This document shows positions 19,261-28,592 of a DNA stretch of 42,055 nucleotides, one piece after another. Under the pieces are notes generated by a model, which ran no database searches, was not told where the DNA came from, and saw only the letters and a list, made by a program, of their open reading frames with translations. The DNA is from Isotricha intestinalis (taxonomy: Eukaryota; Ciliophora; Litostomatea; Vestibuliferida; Isotrichidae), in NCBI GenBank assembly GCA_023807065.1, contig JAJJLU010000453.1, positions 1-42,055 of the forward strand. The letters run 5' to 3'. Made by a program: the position numbers and the translations under genes. The stretch's first letter is position 1, and every line of letters begins with the position of its first letter.

Positions 19261-21462
19261 TTAATTATTTTCATCAGTTATACCATAAGTTTCTAATCTT
19301 TTCTTTATTTTAAATTCTGATTTTTCCAAAAACTCACCTTTATTTTTATGTTTTTTTCCAATAAAAAATTTTTTATTTTCTTTTTCAACTTTATCTTGAT
19401 TTTCAAATTCATTAACCATTTCTCTTTTCTTTTTAAATAATAATTTTTCTAAATGTTTTTTCATTTGTTTTTTCTTATATTCAGGTAAATGAAAATTATT
19501 ATAAGGAGCAAGTTTTTTAATGGGAATATATTGATTTAATATTTTATCATCTAACAATAATAACATATCATCAGTTAATCCTGAATCATCTTTAGCAACT
19601 TTAGTATAATGGAATTTAGTAGGAATTTCTTTATCAATAATATCATCAATATTTCTTTCTGTTTGATAATCAATCATTTTATTTAATTTTTCTTTAGGAT
19701 TTAAATTATCATCTTCATTATTTTCATCTTCATCATTAATGTAAAATTTATGCAATTTATGTTCATGAATTTTTTTTCCTTCTCCTCTACATCTTCTACA
19801 AAATTTTAATTTTTGACATGAATCTTCATCACAAATAAAATAATAATTTTCAACTATATCTTTATTACATTTTGAACAAATTAAATTTTCATCTTCTGTT
19901 ACTTTTTTAATTAATTCTATTGCATTTTCTGGAGGATTACATCCTATAGGTACTTTATCTTTTTTCATTTGATGAGTATGATTAATTGTTTTAAAACATT
20001 GTTTACATAAAGTATAATCTTCACAAGTTTTACATTCATATTTTATTTTTCCTTCTTTAAGTGGTTTTTTACAATTATCACAATAAAACCATAAATTATT
20101 TTCTTCATCTTCATTTTCTTCTTCTTCTTCTTCATTTAAATCTTTTTCTTCTTTTTTTTCAAATTCTTCTATTTCATTTTTGTCTAATTTTTTATTATAA
20201 TATTCTTCATTAAATATATTTTCCATTTTCTTTTCTAATAATTTCATATCAAAATTTCCTTCTTTTTCAATTTCATCAACTAATTCTTTTACTTTTTTAG
20301 TACCTGCAATTTTTTCTAATTTATCAATTTTTATTTTTAAATCATTTGCAATTTCTTTATCTTTTTTTCTTATATTTTCTTTTAATCTTTTATTTTCTTC
20401 TTCTTTTCTAATATCATGTTCTTTTCTTTTAATAGCTCTTTTATCATCTTTTTTCATTCTAGTATATGTTATAATATTAGTTCCTCCTTCTTCTTCAAAT
20501 CTATGATTATATTTATTTTCAAAATTTTCGAAATTATCTTCATTTTCTTCATCTTCTTTATCAATTAATAATAAATTTTTATTTATTGAATTTGGATCTT
20601 TTTCTAACCAACTTTCACTTAAAATATAATTTCTTAAAAAACGTTCATCTGAAGATAATTTTTTATCATCTCCCCATATTTTATTTAATAATTTCATATT
20701 AATATTTTTTGTATTTATTTTCGATTTTTTTAAAGCTTCATCTAAAGACATTTTTTTTATTCTATTTTCTGCTTCTTCATTTGTTTCTTTTTTTAAATCA
20801 TTTAATTCATTTGAATTTTCTGATTTTTCATCTTCTGAAGTTTTTTCTTTTTTTTTTAATAATCCATTATCAAAAAAATCTCCATTTTCACTTTCTTCTT
20901 CTTCAATATTTATTTCTTCATTTGCTTTTTTTATAAATTCATTTTTTTCTTTTTTATCATCTTCTTTTTTTTTTGGTTTATATTTTATTGAATAAACATT
21001 ATTTTCATCATTTTCTTCTTCTTCGTTAATTTCCATTAATGCATTATTTATATTATATTTTATTTTTTTGTCTTCTTCTTCAGTGTGTATTTTTATTCTT
21101 TTTTCTTTAAAATCTTCATCAGTGAAAATTGGATTTTTATCTTCTAATAATTTTTTTGTTTCTTTTTTATCTTTTAATTCTAATAATGTATTAATAAATT
21201 TATCTCTTATTATTTCGTTATCTAATTCACCTTCTGAATCTTCACTTTCTAAATTTTCTTCTTCTTCTTCTTCATTTGAATAATTTTCTTCTTCTTTTAT
21301 TGGAAAATTTTTCCCATATTTTGATTTTAATTTCTCTACTTTTTTCCTATGTTCATTATGTTGAAACCTTTCTTTAAATTCTTCATTAATATTTAATTTA
21401 TTAATATCTTCATTAGATGAATTATCTTTCTTATCATCTTTTATCTTAATTTTATCTTTCAT
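19261..21462 (-). CDS. KRI1: Ribosome biogenesis protein KRI1 with two ZZ-like zinc fingers
   Basis: 733 aa. KRI1 landmarks appear in order: KYGKNFPI (48-55) followed by an acidic stretch, DKFINTLLELKDKK (87-100), ERFLRNYILSESWLE (273-287), HRFEEEGGTNIITYTR (320-335) and the C-terminal FHYTKVAKDDSGLT, DDKILNQYIPIKKLAPY (617-654). KRI1 is a nucleolar factor acting with KRR1 in 40S subunit assembly. Between the central helical part and the C-terminal box lie two cysteine-rich modules. One has C461/C464, C477/C480, C486/C489, H495/H497, a good ZZ-finger pattern. A second, looser one has C529/C532, C544, C549, C555/C558, H566/H568. I do not recall these in yeast or human KRI1. Long Glu/Lys runs are low in complexity. 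Its start is followed upstream by a 665-bp gap. Confidence 0.9.
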   Translation of the reverse strand: MKDKIKIKDDKKDNSSNEDINKLNINEEFKERFQHNEHRKKVEKLKSKYGKNFPIKEEENYSNEEEEEENLESEDSEGELDNEIIRDKFINTLLELKDKKETKKLLEDKNPIFTDEDFKEKRIKIHTEEEDKKIKYNINNALMEINEEEENDENNVYSIKYKPKKKEDDKKEKNEFIKKANEEINIEEEESENGDFFDNGLLKKKEKTSEDEKSENSNELNDLKKETNEEAENRIKKMSLDEALKKSKINTKNINMKLLNKIWGDDKKLSSDERFLRNYILSESWLEKDPNSINKNLLLIDKEDEENEDNFENFENKYNHRFEEEGGTNIITYTRMKKDDKRAIKRKEHDIRKEEENKRLKENIRKKDKEIANDLKIKIDKLEKIAGTKKVKELVDEIEKEGNFDMKLLEKKMENIFNEEYYNKKLDKNEIEEFEKKEEKDLNEEEEEENEDEENNLWFYCDNCKKPLKEGKIKYECKTCEDYTLCKQCFKTINHTHQMKKDKVPIGCNPPENAIELIKKVTEDENLICSKCNKDIVENYYFICDEDSCQKLKFCRRCRGEGKKIHEHKLHKFYINDEDENNEDDNLNPKEKLNKMIDYQTERNIDDIIDKEIPTKFHYTKVAKDDSGLTDDMLLLLDDKILNQYIPIKKLAPYNNFHLPEYKKKQMKKHLEKLLFKKKREMVNEFENQDKVEKENKKFFIGKKHKNKGEFLEKSEFKIKKRLETYGITDENN

Positions 21463-22127
21463 TAAAATATAAATTAAGAATGAAAAAAAAATAAATAAAA
21501 AAACTAATAAAACTAAATTAAATAAAAAATTAAAAAAAATTCCAAAACAAAATATTAATTTAACAACAATATTTCTAATTATTCTACTTTACTGCTAATG
21601 AGATTATTATCGTTGTTATAATATAATATTATCTAAAGAAACTCGAATTTATTAATCTAATTCATTAATTATTTATTTCCTCATTTCCGGTATTGCCATC
21701 TAATTCCTTTGAATTTCAGTCTTAATTAATTATTGAGATAATTAATTTCTTTTTACCATTAAATCATACCTATTATTTATTCCTCCTAAAGAATAAATTA
21801 AATTTTTTTGAATTTAAATTTTATTTTTATTTTTCATAATTAACAAAATATTCATATTATCTTTCATTATTTGAACAATTATATAATTTTTTGGATTGAG
21901 TTATTGGATTCTTTATTTTTTCCAAATAATACAATATCATTTTTGATTTCTTTTTTCATTTATACTTAATAACTTTAAAATATTTATTTTTGTTTTTTTT
22001 TTTTTTTTTTGGTTTTAGTGAGGGAATAAAAATAAAATAATTGTAATTTTTAAATATTAAATAGTTAAATATAAACCTTTTTTATCAACCTTTATTTATA
22101 AAAAATTATCCATAATAATTTTTCTTT
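21463..22127. other. Intergenic region with locally GC-richer patch
   Basis: 665 bp between the KRI1 start and the stop of the IQ-motif gene, both on the minus strand. No convincing reading frame is present. Two details stand out: a less AT-rich patch around 21590-21725, including tcatttccggtattgccatc, and an 18-base T run at 21993-22010 followed by ggttttagtgaggg. The KRI1 promoter must be within it. A non-coding RNA is possible but not shown. Confidence 0.5.
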
Positions 22128-23522
22128 TTAATCAAGATTTGAAAACTCATTAGAAAATTCTGAAGATTTTCCTTGTAAATTACTCTTAAGGGAAGAAATA
22201 AATTCTTCTTCTTTACTAAATCTTCCATAATTAGGTTTCTGGTATATATTACCATAATTGAAATTATTAAAAGTATTAAATCCATTATAATTATTGAAAT
22301 TATTTCCATTATAATTATTATTCAAAAAACTATTCCTATGATTATAAACATTATTATTATTATAATTATTATAGAATGGGAATTTCTTATTGCTAACTAA
22401 TTGAGGAGAATCTAAACTATTATTATTAGAACTGTCTGTTCCTGTTACATTAATACTAGTATGAATAGTATTTGTACTTCCATATGGGTTTTGTCCTTTT
22501 TGAATAAATTCAATTATATTATAATAATGTCCATCTTTTCCTTCAACTAAAGGATATCTGTCATCAGAATTTATATAATTATCTACAATTAATTGACAAA
22601 AATATTTTCCTGGTTTTAAATCTGAATGATTGATTTTTAAAAGAAACATTTTTCTAATTGAACAGTATTCAAAGTCAAAAACTTTAGAAACTTTTAATTT
22701 ATGATCAAAAAATAATTTTAATTGTACTTTTTTAGCATAATAAGGATAAGTTATAATATATTTTGATTTTTCAGATTGTAATAATTGATTAAGGTTATTA
22801 TGAGCAAACCTTGCTTTAAAAAATCCTTGTAAGAATAATATTTTTTCATTTCTTTCTTTTAAAACAGCATTAATAAATAATTTTTGTTTAGCTTCAATTT
22901 TACTTTTATAAGAACGAAAAGCTTCTTTTAATTTATCAGATTTTTTAATTCTATCTTTTAAAATTAATCTAATTAAATGATTAACCTTAAAATCTCTTCT
23001 GCATGCAAATCTTCTATAATGTTTTTGAATTTTTAATATACAACTTAATAATTTTTGAATAATAAAATAATCAATAATTCTAATTATTGAAATTCTTTTT
23101 AAAAAACCTCTTATATGTTTTTGAATTTTAATAATAGTTTTATTATATTCATCATTTCTTAATTTAATTTCAACTTTTTGAAATCTTTGTAAATTTTTAC
23201 AATTCCTTAAATTAAATTGAATTGTTTTTTCATTGATTTCAAAAAATTTATTATTTTTTTTCATTTGAGATAAATATCTTATTGCATTTGTCATTGAGGC
23301 ATAATTTAAATTATTTTGAAATAATAGTTTTTTCTGTTTTTTATTTATTTTTGGAGTATATGGAATAAAATTACAAATATACATATATAAAGGATTATTT
23401 TGATTAAACATATTTAATGTCTTATATGATGAAATTAATTGCATAAATGTTAAAAAATCCATTTTTGCAATTCTTGCATTAGCCATTTTTTCAAATGAAT
23501 TTTGATACTGTATCTGTTCCAT
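22128..23522 (-). CDS. IQ-motif protein with AMPK-beta/CBM48-like domain
   Basis: 464 aa. Two IQ-type calmodulin-binding helices are visible: IIKIQKHIRGFLKR (130-143) and ILKIQKHYRRFACRRDF (162-178). Residues about 258-340 look like an E-set/CBM48 domain of the AMPK beta-subunit type: KKVQLKLFFD, FDFEYCSIRKMFLLKI, LKPGKYFCQLIVDNYINSDD, then YPLVEGKDGHYYNIIEF. The Trp residues that bind glycogen in AMPK-beta CBM (after the first strand and in the return loop) are absent, so sugar binding is doubtful and a protein-interaction role is more likely. The C-terminus (350-464) is Asn/Tyr/Phe-rich low complexity. The calmodulin link suggests Ca2+ regulation. The pairing of domains is inferred by eye, with no search. 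Confidence 0.6.
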   Translation of the reverse strand: MEQIQYQNSFEKMANARIAKMDFLTFMQLISSYKTLNMFNQNNPLYMYICNFIPYTPKINKKQKKLLFQNNLNYASMTNAIRYLSQMKKNNKFFEINEKTIQFNLRNCKNLQRFQKVEIKLRNDEYNKTIIKIQKHIRGFLKRISIIRIIDYFIIQKLLSCILKIQKHYRRFACRRDFKVNHLIRLILKDRIKKSDKLKEAFRSYKSKIEAKQKLFINAVLKERNEKILFLQGFFKARFAHNNLNQLLQSEKSKYIITYPYYAKKVQLKLFFDHKLKVSKVFDFEYCSIRKMFLLKINHSDLKPGKYFCQLIVDNYINSDDRYPLVEGKDGHYYNIIEFIQKGQNPYGSTNTIHTSINVTGTDSSNNNSLDSPQLVSNKKFPFYNNYNNNNVYNHRNSFLNNNYNGNNFNNYNGFNTFNNFNYGNIYQKPNYGRFSKEEEFISSLKSNLQGKSSEFSNEFSNLD

Positions 23523-23780
23523 TTTTTATATTTCTTTTTGATATTATATTGTAATTATTAATTGATTTTATAGAATATTGTTTAATAAAATAATCAATAA
23601 ATATATATTTTTTTTTTTTAAATAATTATTTCAATTGACCTGTTTTAAATATTTAATGACATTTTTTATAAGAAAAAAATGATTGAATTAATTATTTATG
23701 AAATAAAAGTTAAATAAATTCTTTTATTTATATACTCATATGAACATTCGTCGAAAAAATATCAATATATTAATGTATAC

Positions 23781-25691
23781 TTATTTTATTTTTTTTTCAT
23801 ATTTTTTTAAAATTTGACGAAAATATTTTTTATCAACATAATTAGTACCAATATGATTTAAATTATTATCTTGATTTCTACTAATTAATCTTCTATCAGA
23901 AATAGAACCATCATTCTGATTATCAATATATTTAAAATTATTAGATTTGTTTTTAAAATGATAAGTTTTCATCATAGGTAAGTTAATAACACTTTTTTTA
24001 GAAAATTTATCATTTGAAGAACTTTTAAATGCAGTATAATAAGTTTTTCCCATATCAGATTTTTTTGTAGAATCAATCCACTTATTTCTTGTTTTACTAA
24101 ATAAAGTATTATTAAATTTATTTGTATCTCTTAAAGCAATATATAATGGATTTGTTAATATATTTTTTTGTAAATTATCTTTTTTTGATTTTTTAGGAAT
24201 TGAATCTGGATCTTTTAAAACTTTTCCTTTTTTATTTATAAAACCTAAATTTATTAAATGTTTAAAATTATATTGGTTATAAAAAAAACCTTGGCAATAA
24301 ATATCTTTTAATGGATTATAATCTTTTTTTTTACTTAAATTCTCATTAATACAATCAAGTACAAATCCCTTTTCTCTCTTTCTTATTTTTTTATTATTAT
24401 TTAAAATTTGCTTTTGTATTTTTTCATATTTATTTAATTTTTTAATAGGAACAGTAACATTATATAAATCTATATCAGTAACATAATCAATATTATTATT
24501 GATAATTTCAATCATATTTTTAACACTTAAACAACCTGCAGTAACACAAGTTTTAATTGTTTTTCCATATATTAATCTTGATAAGAAAGATCCAATAAAA
24601 ATTCCTTTAAAAATATCAATTTTTGAGTTTAAACATTTTTTTATTTTATTTTCTCTACTTTCACTATGTGATTTCCATATTGTTTTTCCTTCAAAATCTT
24701 CATTATATGTTAATTCCATTTTTACTCCTTTTTGAATATAAATGTGGAAATAATCTAATTTTTCCATTAATATACTTGTTCTTTCAATTCCTTTTCTTTT
24801 TTTATTTGTATCTTTTAATATTAAATCATAATTTTCATTTAATGAATCATCTTCATAATAGTCAATATCATATAATTCATTATATTTTTTATAAAATTCA
24901 TTTAAAGATTTTTTCTCAGAAAAAATATAATCTGAATATTCAATTATTTCTTTATAAATATCAATAAATTCATCAGTTGAAGATTCTAAACTATTTTCTT
25001 TGAAAATTGTAATTATTTTCATTGAAGGTACAGATTTAATTAAGTATTTATAAAATAATGAAATTTCTGAATATCCTTTTTCTTTATAATTAATAATATC
25101 TGAAAAATTAGTTAGAAAAAATTGAGTACTTGAAAAATTATAACTTATTCTATGAAATAAATTCAAATGTGAATTATTAATTTCATCATTTTCTTTCTTT
25201 GCATTATTTTCAAATAAATCAAATGATTTTTCTGATAAAATTTCATCTGTGTCATCTTCTAATATTTTAATATTAAACTTAATTTTGGAAGGAATATCAT
25301 ATATTTTATTTTCAACTATAAAAAAATAATTTTTTGCACAAATTTGTTTTATTAAATCTCTTATAAAAGAAGTTTCATTTGAAAAATTTAATTGATTTAA
25401 CATAATTAATTCAACAAAAGTTTTATTTTTAAAAGCTCTATTAATAAATAAAAGACTATTAATAAAGTCATTATTAGATGATAAAGAAACATAATCAAAA
25501 TAATTTATTTTTTTTGTTTCTTCATTATCATTATTTTCATTTTCAATTACTGGATAAAATATATTTTTTAAATCAGAAGGTGAATGAATATCAGATATTT
25601 CAAATTTAAAACAATCTGCTTCTGAAATTCTTAAAACTAAATTAAATTCAATATCTAGATTTCCTATTGCACATACTTTTGTTATTGACAT
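23781..25691 (-). CDS. Degenerate PfkB/adenosine-kinase-fold protein, probable pseudokinase
   Basis: 636 aa. The fold of the PfkB sugar/nucleoside kinase family can be traced. It starts with VCAIGNLDIEFNLVL (6-20), has the mid-domain KIITIFKENSLESS, then IIEYSDYIFSEKKSLNEFYK (225-268, matching the adenosine-kinase 'AD-x-IFxNExE' region), and the C-terminal IFIGSFLSRLIYGKTIKTCV plus TAGCLSVKNMI (364-395). In active enzymes the segment before this is GAGD, with the catalytic Asp; here it reads IDIFKGIFIG, with no GAGD and no Asp at that point. It should therefore be catalytically dead if the alignment is right. Residues 400-636 form a basic C-terminal extension without recognised domains. The likely role is structural or regulatory. 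Confidence 0.5.
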   Translation of the reverse strand: MSITKVCAIGNLDIEFNLVLRISEADCFKFEISDIHSPSDLKNIFYPVIENENNDNEETKKINYFDYVSLSSNNDFINSLLFINRAFKNKTFVELIMLNQLNFSNETSFIRDLIKQICAKNYFFIVENKIYDIPSKIKFNIKILEDDTDEILSEKSFDLFENNAKKENDEINNSHLNLFHRISYNFSSTQFFLTNFSDIINYKEKGYSEISLFYKYLIKSVPSMKIITIFKENSLESSTDEFIDIYKEIIEYSDYIFSEKKSLNEFYKKYNELYDIDYYEDDSLNENYDLILKDTNKKRKGIERTSILMEKLDYFHIYIQKGVKMELTYNEDFEGKTIWKSHSESRENKIKKCLNSKIDIFKGIFIGSFLSRLIYGKTIKTCVTAGCLSVKNMIEIINNNIDYVTDIDLYNVTVPIKKLNKYEKIQKQILNNNKKIRKREKGFVLDCINENLSKKKDYNPLKDIYCQGFFYNQYNFKHLINLGFINKKGKVLKDPDSIPKKSKKDNLQKNILTNPLYIALRDTNKFNNTLFSKTRNKWIDSTKKSDMGKTYYTAFKSSSNDKFSKKSVINLPMMKTYHFKNKSNNFKYIDNQNDGSISDRRLISRNQDNNLNHIGTNYVDKKYFRQILKKYEKKIK

Positions 25692-25989
25692 TAAATTATT
25701 ATTTAAAGAAAATAAATTAATTAAATTAAAAAAAGAATTAACATTTACAATTCTGATTATTAATTATATCTTAATAATTTAAAAATAATATTTCATTTAA
25801 TATTAATATTACATATATAATAAAACAACTTCAAATTTAGAATTATTTAATTTTTATATATTCATACAATTCACTTTTTATTTTTTATCTAAACAAAGAC
25901 AACTTCAATAACTAAAATTAGATTTTATAAATATAATATTTTATTTTCATATTGTTACAAATATATTATACAACTAATAATAAAATATT

Positions 25990-27360
25990 TTACTTTCCAT
26001 TATGAATATAATTTCTTTTAACTTGTTTAATTATATCAGGACTTCCATAATAATTTTTATTTTGTTTTTTAATAGGACTTTTAAAACTACTAAAAGTATT
26101 TTTAAAAGTTTTTGAATGTTTTGGTTTAGGAGAAGTAGCTTCTTCCATTAATTTTATTTTTTTTTCTTCTTTTTCTTTTTCAATTCTCTCTTTTTCCTTT
26201 TCAATTCTTTCTTTTTCTTCTCTTTCTTTTTGAGCTTTTTCAATTTCTAATTTTTTTTTTTCTTCTCTTTTTTTCTTTTTACTTTCAATAATCATAAAAA
26301 TAGGTTTAATCATGAATTCAATATTTTGCCAATCAAATAATTCTTCATTATTACTTCTTCCAATCATTCTTTCTGCAAGAGTTTTAATAAAAAAATAATT
26401 AGGTTTTTCTTCATATTCTAAATTAGTACAATAATTAATTAAATCACTTAATTCATTAGGTAAATTTTTATATTCATCTAAATCTTTATAATTACTTTTA
26501 ATTTCATACACTTTTTGAAAAACTTCTTCTTTAGTTTTAACTTTTATTTTACTCCAAGGTAATTCTCCATAGAAAAAATATATAATAATATAAGCTAAAC
26601 TTTCTAAATCATCTCTTCTGCTTTGTTCAAATCCTTTATGAGTATTTAAAGAAGTATATTTTGCAGTTCCCATAATAGGACGATTAGTTTTAAAAGGAAT
26701 ATGTTCTTTAGTTTTAGGATTCATAAATTTTTTAGATAAACCAAAATCAATTAAATAAATTATACCTTCTCTAGCATTTTTACTTACAATAAAATTTTCA
26801 GGTTTTAAATCTCTATGAATAATACCACAATCATGAATATAATTTAATCTCTTATTCATTTGCTTTAATATCATTCCACAAGTTTTATAAGTAAATTTCT
26901 TTGCTTTTGTTTCTTTTAATATATCTTCTAAATTAGGACCAAGTAATTCAAATATCATTATAGTACTAAATCCAATATTTTTTAATAAATAAGATTTTGG
27001 AATTCCTTCTTCTCCTTCTAAATATTTTAATATTTTATATTCGTGATTTAATTGAGGTTTAATTGAATCATTTGATTCTACTTTTGCTGCAAATTCTTTT
27101 TTTGAATCTATTAAACTTATACATTTATATACTACACCAAAAGCTCCTCCTCCTAATTGTTCACTTTCTATTAATTGATATTCATCATTTATTTTTGTTA
27201 ATTCTGGTTGATCTTTTTCATTTTCTAAAAAGGGGATTATTTGAATTTTTTCTTCTTTTCTTTCCTCTTTTTTTATTATTGGAATTTTAAATGATTCTCT
27301 TTTTATTTGTAATGATCTTGTCAAAGGATTATTTATATTTTTTTTCTTGTTAATTTTCAT
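25990..27360 (-). CDS. Casein kinase 1-like Ser/Thr protein kinase
   Basis: 456 aa. The kinase domain spans about 60-340: glycine loop LGGGAFGVVYKC (69-80), Lys93 in FAAKVES, IHRDLKPEN (Asp184), IDFGLSKKF (Asp205) and the CK1-type activation segment GTAKYTSLNTHKG (231-243). SLN and the absence of the APE motif are diagnostic of CK1 and related TTBK kinases. All catalytic residues are present, so it is predicted active. The C-terminal 360-410 is an alternating Lys/Glu helix, probably a single alpha-helix or coiled coil, followed by a basic Ser/Pro-rich tail. Ciliates carry many expanded CK1 genes; the substrate is unknown. It is head-to-head with the gene at 27422, 61 bp apart. Confidence 0.9.
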   Translation of the reverse strand: MKINKKKNINNPLTRSLQIKRESFKIPIIKKEERKEEKIQIIPFLENEKDQPELTKINDEYQLIESEQLGGGAFGVVYKCISLIDSKKEFAAKVESNDSIKPQLNHEYKILKYLEGEEGIPKSYLLKNIGFSTIMIFELLGPNLEDILKETKAKKFTYKTCGMILKQMNKRLNYIHDCGIIHRDLKPENFIVSKNAREGIIYLIDFGLSKKFMNPKTKEHIPFKTNRPIMGTAKYTSLNTHKGFEQSRRDDLESLAYIIIYFFYGELPWSKIKVKTKEEVFQKVYEIKSNYKDLDEYKNLPNELSDLINYCTNLEYEEKPNYFFIKTLAERMIGRSNNEELFDWQNIEFMIKPIFMIIESKKKKREEKKKLEIEKAQKEREEKERIEKEKERIEKEKEEKKIKLMEEATSPKPKHSKTFKNTFSSFKSPIKKQNKNYYGSPDIIKQVKRNYIHNGK

Positions 27361-27421
27361 TAAAAATTTATTATATGTTTTTTTTTGAATTATAATTAAA
27401 AAATTAAATTTAATTAAATAA
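27361..27421. promoter_or_regulatory. 61-bp divergent promoter region
   Basis: Only 61 bp lie between the start codon of the CK1-like gene (minus) and that of the gene at 27422 (plus). Both transcription starts must be within it or overlap the coding ends. The sequence is T-rich then A-rich, with no recognised motif. Confidence 0.5.
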
Positions 27422-28435
27422 ATGTCTAAATTTTTTAAATTTCAAAATAATCGTATCTCTGATGATTTTCCTTTACCAAGATGTCAATATGAAGAAGTTG
27501 ATTTTCCAAGTAAAAAACCATTAACAAGGAATATATTAAATATGCAAAATTTATTTAATAATGAAGTTCCAGATGTATTTAGATTAAAAACAATGAAAGA
27601 AAATGAAAGTGGTTACAATAATCCTTTTTTATCTGAAGTTATTAAATTTGATAGAAGTGAACAGTTTAAAAAAATAAATTCAACAAGAGATCAAGTGAAA
27701 TTAATAGATCACATAAAAAGTAAAAGAGAATTAAGTCAAGACCCGAAAATATTAAAATATATTAGAACAGAATATGATATGGAAGTACAAAATAAAAGAG
27801 ATAGAATTTTAAAAGAAAAAAGCTCTAAACCAGAAAGTTTAAGATATACATTAACAGAAGAAAATGAACCTAAAAAATATTTATATTCCCATACTTTGGG
27901 AAAATTAAATAAATATATTCAAAAAATTCCAGCCAAAGTAAGTAAAGACATAATAACAGATAATTACAAAAAAATTGGAAATAAATATAAAACATCATCA
28001 TATGATTTTGATAATATGAAAATTCTACGAAGTGAAATAGATCCAAATAAAAATGCATATTTTGGAAATTATAATGATTTTAAAATACAAGAAGCTGAAC
28101 ATCCAGATAATAATAAATTATTACATTTTGATAGAAAACCACAAGTTGATTATAATGCAATTACTGATGTTTATGAAGTTAAAAATAGACCTCCTTTTAT
28201 TAATAGAAAATGGGAAACTTTTAATGAAAATTTTTTAATGATGATGAATAAAGGTGCTTTTCAAAAACAAGGAGGATTCTTTACTGAATTTACTAATAAA
28301 AATATTAAGACTATTCAATTTAATAAAAATCAAAATAAAGAAAGGAAAGAAAAGGAAAAAGAAGCACAAAAAAATAATAATATTATTAAAGGGAAATTTA
28401 ATATTAAGAAAGATAATACTTTTGAAAAAAAATAA
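27422..28435 (+). CDS. Unrecognised basic protein
   Basis: 337 aa. No family recognised. There is no signal peptide, membrane helix or coiled coil of note; the protein is rich in Lys, Asn, Tyr and Phe with short aromatic motifs such as NRPPFINRKWETFNENF (about 257-273) and QKQGGFFTEF. The last 40 residues are Lys/Glu/Asn-rich and probably disordered. The dispersed aromatic/Pro motifs recall microtubule-inner or other axonemal proteins of ciliates, but this is only a guess. Coding is supported by its length, divergent pairing with the CK1-like gene and even codon use. Its 3' end converges on the gene ending at 28593. Confidence 0.8.
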   Translation: MSKFFKFQNNRISDDFPLPRCQYEEVDFPSKKPLTRNILNMQNLFNNEVPDVFRLKTMKENESGYNNPFLSEVIKFDRSEQFKKINSTRDQVKLIDHIKSKRELSQDPKILKYIRTEYDMEVQNKRDRILKEKSSKPESLRYTLTEENEPKKYLYSHTLGKLNKYIQKIPAKVSKDIITDNYKKIGNKYKTSSYDFDNMKILRSEIDPNKNAYFGNYNDFKIQEAEHPDNNKLLHFDRKPQVDYNAITDVYEVKNRPPFINRKWETFNENFLMMMNKGAFQKQGGFFTEFTNKNIKTIQFNKNQNKERKEKEKEAQKNNNIIKGKFNIKKDNTFEKK

Positions 28436-28592
28436 AGTAAAATTATTTTGGAGAAGGAGGAAAAAGTAAAATTAAAGTATTAAAATACTTTTTTGAAAAT
28501 ATTTTTTTTAATTTATTTTTAAGTAATAACATAATTAAATAAAAAAATAAATAAATCAAAAAAATAATAATTATTTTTTTTAAATTTATTTA

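Noticed and set aside
20709..21283. Plus-strand Leu/Phe/Ser-rich frames opposite KRI1
   Set aside because: They are antisense shadows of the Glu/Lys-rich coding strand and have no independent support.
21660..21720. Similarity of the minus strand to the U4 snRNA 5' region (TGGCAATACCG then AATGAGG)
   Set aside because: The matching 5' stem-loop partner strand, the U6-pairing element and an Sm site in the right place are missing.
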